The position numbers were made by a program, and so were the translations under genes. Source: an uncultured Streptococcus sp. (GTDB lineage Bacteria > Bacillota > Bacilli > Lactobacillales > Streptococcaceae). Taken from it: DNA of 6,997 bases. Location of the stretch: positions 1-6,997 of the forward strand of contig NZ_CALIIB010000001.1 in NCBI RefSeq assembly GCF_938020365.1, given 5' to 3'. Every line of letters begins with the position of its first letter. Positions within the stretch are counted from its first letter, which is position 1. Below the pieces are notes generated by a model. The model saw only the letters and a list, made by a program, of their open reading frames with translations, was not told the origin of the DNA and did not search any database. Of this stretch, positions 5,976-6,997 are shown piece after piece.

Positions 5976-6122
5976 CAATTGTCTTTGGATTGTCGAGCAA
6001 GACGCAGTGGTTGAGTGGGCTCTATTACGCTGATTTCATCAGCTTTTACAGTCCTACTCAACTGTGCGGAGGTGGGATGACGAAATCGAATTCTAACGAA
6101 TTACCGATTTCTGTCCCACTCT
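5948..6122. repeat. Structured intergenic repeat element with terminal inverted repeats (MITE-like)
   Basis: The ends are imperfect inverted repeats: AGAGGCTGGGACAAAA at 5948 and, read inward from 6122, AGAGTGGGACAGAAA. Three hairpins lie inside. The first is 5948-5975. The second is GTTGAGTGGG (6010-6019) with CCTACTCAAC (6053-6062), nested around a perfect GCTGAT/ATCAGC hairpin (6029-6043) and extended outward by CGCA/TGCG. The third is GTGGGA...TCCCAC (6072-6119), nesting GAAATCG/CGATTTC and AATTC/GAATT. I recall similar sequences as multicopy intergenic repeats in oral streptococci, but only one copy is visible here. It begins 9 bases past the plsC stop. No target duplication is obvious and no transposase is encoded. 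It may act as RNA structure, terminator or passive insertion. Confidence 0.75.
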
Positions 6123-6131
6123 ATGTCGGCA

Positions 6132-6872
6132 TTATTTTCTATGCTTATCTGGATCCCAGACAAAGCTTGCGAGGAAACTAAAAATGAAGGTCAGAATACC
6201 AATCAAAGCGGCTGGAATAAAGGCTAGTGCTCGTAAAATCCGCCAGAAGATATTTGGTTTTTTACCTGTCTGATAAGGCGCCACTTCTGCGTCTAAACGG
6301 TCAAACTCAGCCTGAATCCGACGAGCCACTTCCTCAACTCCCTCATCGTTCATCTTTTTGATGTCAGAAATATCAATAGGATTGCCGAAGTTCATATCCA
6401 CGCGCTCACCAGCTGCCAAGCCCTTGAGGCTCATGGGACCAGCATAGACTACTGGCATGATACGGACTTTAGCCATCTTGGCAATCACTGCCACTCCTCC
6501 CTTGACATCTGTAGAATGGCGGCTGCCGCTCGGGAACATAATCAGGGAACGATTGCTCTTTTTCAGCATATTGACTGGGTACTTGATCGCTGACGGACCA
6601 GGATTTTCCCGGTCAATAGGAAAGGCACCACACATGCGAATCCACCAGCCGAACACCCGATTTTCAAAGAGCTGTTTCTTGGCCATGAAAATGAACTGCT
6701 TGGGCTTGGTCGCAAAAGCCATGTAAACCGGATCCCACCATGTCCGGTGAGGGGCTACCAAGATATAATTTTCATCTTGTGAAGGAATCTTCTCTTTATT
6801 ATGGTAATGGGCATTGCCGTTTAAAGCCCAGAGGATAAAAATTACCAGTCCTCGCAAATAGGTATAAAACAT
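6132..6872 (-). CDS. plsC: 1-acyl-sn-glycerol-3-phosphate acyltransferase (PlsC family)
   Basis: A 246-residue membrane enzyme that should transfer an acyl chain to lysophosphatidic acid to make phosphatidic acid, the precursor of membrane phospholipids. A hydrophobic N-terminus (5-18) is followed by the acyltransferase fold. Motif I is HRTWWD (42-47, catalytic H42 and D47), motif II GAFPIDR (82-88) and motif III FPSGSR (113-118), where the usual FPEGTR has Ser in place of Glu and Thr. A region IV-like VVYAGP follows (141-146). A C-terminal hydrophobic hairpin (about 208-238) extends beyond the minimal enzyme. The start ATG has AAGGAG 5 bases upstream. It has its own promoter and is separated from comEA by the structured repeat and terminator. 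Family is clear; acceptor specificity is inferred. Confidence 0.9.
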   Translation of the reverse strand: MFYTYLRGLVIFILWALNGNAHYHNKEKIPSQDENYILVAPHRTWWDPVYMAFATKPKQFIFMAKKQLFENRVFGWWIRMCGAFPIDRENPGPSAIKYPVNMLKKSNRSLIMFPSGSRHSTDVKGGVAVIAKMAKVRIMPVVYAGPMSLKGLAAGERVDMNFGNPIDISDIKKMNDEGVEEVARRIQAEFDRLDAEVAPYQTGKKPNIFWRILRALAFIPAALIGILTFIFSFLASFVWDPDKHRK

Positions 6873-6926
6873 AAACTCTCCTTATTCAAACTGTGATTGT
6901 ACTTGAAATTTATTACATCCTTTCTC

Positions 6927-6955
6927 ATTATACCCTATCCCATTATAGTCTGCAA
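6927..6955 (-). promoter_or_regulatory. SigA promoter of plsC
   Basis: Minus-strand TTGCAG (6950-6955), 17-base spacer, perfect TATAAT (6927-6932). The predicted leader is about 48 nt. A second TATAAT at 6942-6947 lies in the spacer but lacks a -35 at proper distance. Nothing else coding is visible from 6873 to the right edge. Confidence 0.75.
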
Positions 6956-6997
6956 TATTTTTCCAAACTTTGGCTGTAACAGCTGATTCTGATAGCC

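Noticed and set aside
5990..6181. Plus-strand 63-codon open frame across the structured repeat into the end of plsC
   Set aside because: It lies in hairpin DNA, has no ribosome site, and runs antisense into plsC; its composition has no protein-like pattern.
6961..6997. Short inverted repeats at the right edge (CCAAA-C-TTTGG and GGCT...AGCC)
   Set aside because: The stems are 4-5 bp without a T-run and the context is cut off by the window edge, so no function can be assigned.

Overview
The window reads as chromosome of a low-GC Firmicute, most likely a Streptococcus of the sanguinis/gordonii/mitis type. The reasons are a comEA-comEC pair behind a perfect streptococcal SigX box (TACGAATA), AT-rich promoters with extended -10 elements, strong GGAG Shine-Dalgarno sites, and an intergenic structured repeat of a kind I recall from oral streptococci. 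The genus call is firm on these grounds; the species is not determined. All six protein genes are on the minus strand, so transcription runs from right to left.

Layout in transcription order: (1) plsC-type lysophosphatidic acid acyltransferase (6132-6872), with its own SigA promoter at 6927-6955. (2) A 175-bp structured repeat (5948-6122) with imperfect terminal inverted repeats and three hairpins; the hairpin farthest from plsC doubles as an intrinsic terminator for it. (3) The late-competence operon comEA (5161-5856) and comEC (2940-5180), overlapping by 20 bp, with a perfect com-box 20 nt before the comEA start and a possible vegetative promoter just upstream. ComEA binds incoming DNA at the cell surface and ComEC forms the membrane channel. 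(4) A DUF805 membrane protein (1825-2832) with its own extended -10 promoter and an unusual Gln/Pro/Asn-rich tail built on 22-residue repeats. It ends in a clear terminator at 1781-1818. (5) An ECF-type sigma factor (1070-1585) overlapping by 14 bp with a membrane-anchored sigma-regulator (anti-sigma) protein (94-1083). (6) A promoter at 43-70 that fires off the left edge into an unseen gene.

The two functional themes are DNA uptake (comEA/comEC under SigX) and envelope biology (plsC, the DUF805 protein and the ECF sigma/anti-sigma pair). The parts least well explained are the ECF sigma module, which is uncommon in streptococci and has an ambiguous start codon behind a very strong ribosome site; the Q-rich tail on the DUF805 protein; and the hairpin-rich repeat between plsC and comEA. 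No tRNA, rRNA, CRISPR array, transposase gene or phage gene was seen, and no stretch over 300 bases lacks a gene.
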